Of a stretch of DNA of 14,387 bases, positions 13,404 to 14,387 are shown in pieces (positions within the stretch are counted from its first letter, which is position 1; every line of letters begins with the position of its first letter). The notes beneath the pieces are model-generated. The model was not told the origin of the DNA. It saw only the letters and a program-made list of their open reading frames with translations, and ran no database searches. The stretch is taken from positions 1 to 14,387 of the forward strand of contig CAIYNH010000537.1 in NCBI GenBank assembly GCA_903927495.1. Direction: 5' to 3'. The DNA comes from an uncultured beta proteobacterium. GTDB taxonomy: Bacteria > Pseudomonadota > Gammaproteobacteria > Burkholderiales > Burkholderiaceae_C. The position numbers were made by a program, and so were the translations under genes.

Positions 13404-14387
13404 ATGACAAAACCCACGGCCAGTCCCGCCGACAAGCGCAACGAGTTGCGCCAAGCGGCCCTTGAATATCACGAGTTTCCACGACCCGGCAAGGTTGCCA
13501 TTGCACCAACTAAACAACTGGTTAACCAGCATGACCTCTCGCTGGCTTACTCCCCCGGAGTTGCTGCACCCTGCGAGGAAATCGTCAAGGACCCGAACAA
13601 CGCTTTTCGCTACACCAGTCGCGGCAACCTGGTCGCCGTCATCACCAACGGCACAGCGGTGCTGGGGTTAGGTGACATTGGGCCACTGGCGGCCAAACCG
13701 GTGATGGAAGGCAAAGGTGTTCTGTTCAAAAAATTTGCCGACATTGATGTGTTTGACATCGAGATCAACGAAAAACACGATCTCGACAAACTGGTGGACA
13801 TCATTGCCTCGCTGGAGCCGACTTTTGGTGGCATCAACCTGGAAGATATCAAAGCACCGGATTGCTTTTACGTCGAGCGAAAACTGCGCGAACGCATGAA
13901 GATTCCAGTTTTTCATGACGACCAACACGGCACAGCCATCACCGTCGGGGCGGCCATTTTGAACGCCCTTAAAGTGGTCGAAAAAGACCCGAAAAATGTC
14001 AAGCTGGTCACCTCCGGAGCCGGGGCTGCAGCACTGGCCTGCCTGGGCATCTTGGTCAAACTCGGGATTCCACGCGAAAACATTTTTGTCACCGACCTGG
14101 CTGGCGTGGTCTATGAAGGTCGCACTGAGCTGATGGATGCCGACAAAATTATTTACTCACAAAAGACTTCGGCACGTAGTCTGGGCGAAATCATTGGTGG
14201 AGCGGATATTTTTCTTGGTTTGTCAGCCGGCGGCGTGCTCAAACCCGACATGGTTGCGCGCATGGCTGACAAGCCCATTATCTTTGCCTTGGCCAACCCA
14301 ACGCCCGAGATATTGCCGGAAGAAGTGCGCTTGGTGCGCAGCGATGCCGTCATGGCCACGGGGCGGGCCGACTACCCCAACCAGGTC
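13404..14387 (+). CDS. maeB: NADP-dependent malic enzyme, 5' part (runs off the window)
   Basis: Open for 328 codons from ATG 13404 to the last base with no stop, so it is partial. AGGAG (13393-13397) lies six bases before the ATG. Malic enzyme decarboxylates L-malate oxidatively to pyruvate, giving NAD(P)H. Visible: [11 protein letters not shown] with catalytic Tyr49, [11 protein letters not shown] with likely catalytic Lys104, metal ligands in [11 protein letters not shown] (Glu147, Asp148) and FHDDQHGTA (Asp173), the nucleotide-binding [12 protein letters not shown] (204-215), and [10 protein letters not shown] (294-303). The wording is that of the MaeB type, which usually carries a C-terminal phosphotransacetylase-like domain (total about 760 aa); that part lies outside the window. 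The cofactor is assigned by family, not by a diagnostic residue. Confidence 0.93.
   Translation, partial: MTKPTASPADKRNELRQAALEYHEFPRPGKVAIAPTKQLVNQHDLSLAYSPGVAAPCEEIVKDPNNAFRYTSRGNLVAVITNGTAVLGLGDIGPLAAKPVMEGKGVLFKKFADIDVFDIEINEKHDLDKLVDIIASLEPTFGGINLEDIKAPDCFYVERKLRERMKIPVFHDDQHGTAITVGAAILNALKVVEKDPKNVKLVTSGAGAAALACLGILVKLGIPRENIFVTDLAGVVYEGRTELMDADKIIYSQKTSARSLGEIIGGADIFLGLSAGGVLKPDMVARMADKPIIFALANPTPEILPEEVRLVRSDAVMATGRADYPNQV

Overview
The window looks like a chromosomal stretch from a betaproteobacterium, most likely family Comamonadaceae (Rhodoferax/Polaromonas-like). This is inferred from protein style, codon use, moderately high GC and the intergenic repeats; no database search was possible. 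All main genes are intact except the last, which runs off the right edge. I see no phage genes, CRISPR, tRNA, rRNA or complete IS.

Layout. (1) 1-330: a 55-residue basic protein gene with a good ribosome binding site and a strong terminator, convergent with the next operon. (2) 342-4314: a beta-alanine catabolic module. A leftward pair encodes omega-amino acid:pyruvate aminotransferase (bauA-like) and CoA-acylating malonate/methylmalonate-semialdehyde dehydrogenase (mmsA/bauC-like). A LysR-type regulator (bauR-like) diverges from them. (3) 4484-7735: a large membrane sensor with Cache, PAS, PAS, GGDEF and EAL domains. (4) 8018-10243: an orphan cytoplasmic molybdopterin oxidoreductase with an N-terminal [4Fe-4S] motif. 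(5) 10536-11420: a secreted-looking, Ser/Asn-rich, polyproline EF-hand protein with no Sec signal, preceded by a sigma-28 (FliA)-like promoter. (6) 11421-11844: a gene-free stretch holding a 117-bp MITE-like element. (7) 11845-13239: a glutamine-synthetase-fold gamma-glutamylpolyamine synthetase (puuA/pauA-like). (8) 13404-end: the 5' part of NADP-malic enzyme (maeB).

How the genes may work together. Polyamine breakdown through gamma-glutamylated intermediates can yield beta-alanine. BauA-type transamination gives malonate semialdehyde, and MmsA-type dehydrogenase turns that into acetyl-CoA. Malic enzyme sits at the edge of the same central metabolism. The synthetase and the bau-like genes are about 8 kb apart and cannot share a transcript, so the link is functional inference. 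The GGDEF-EAL protein and the sigma-28-promoted EF-hand protein point separately to motility or surface lifestyle control.

The least explained items are the EF-hand protein with its FliA-like promoter, the MITE-like element, the orphan molybdoenzyme with Asp at the apparent metal-ligand position, and the 12-bp-arm inverted repeat in front of it.
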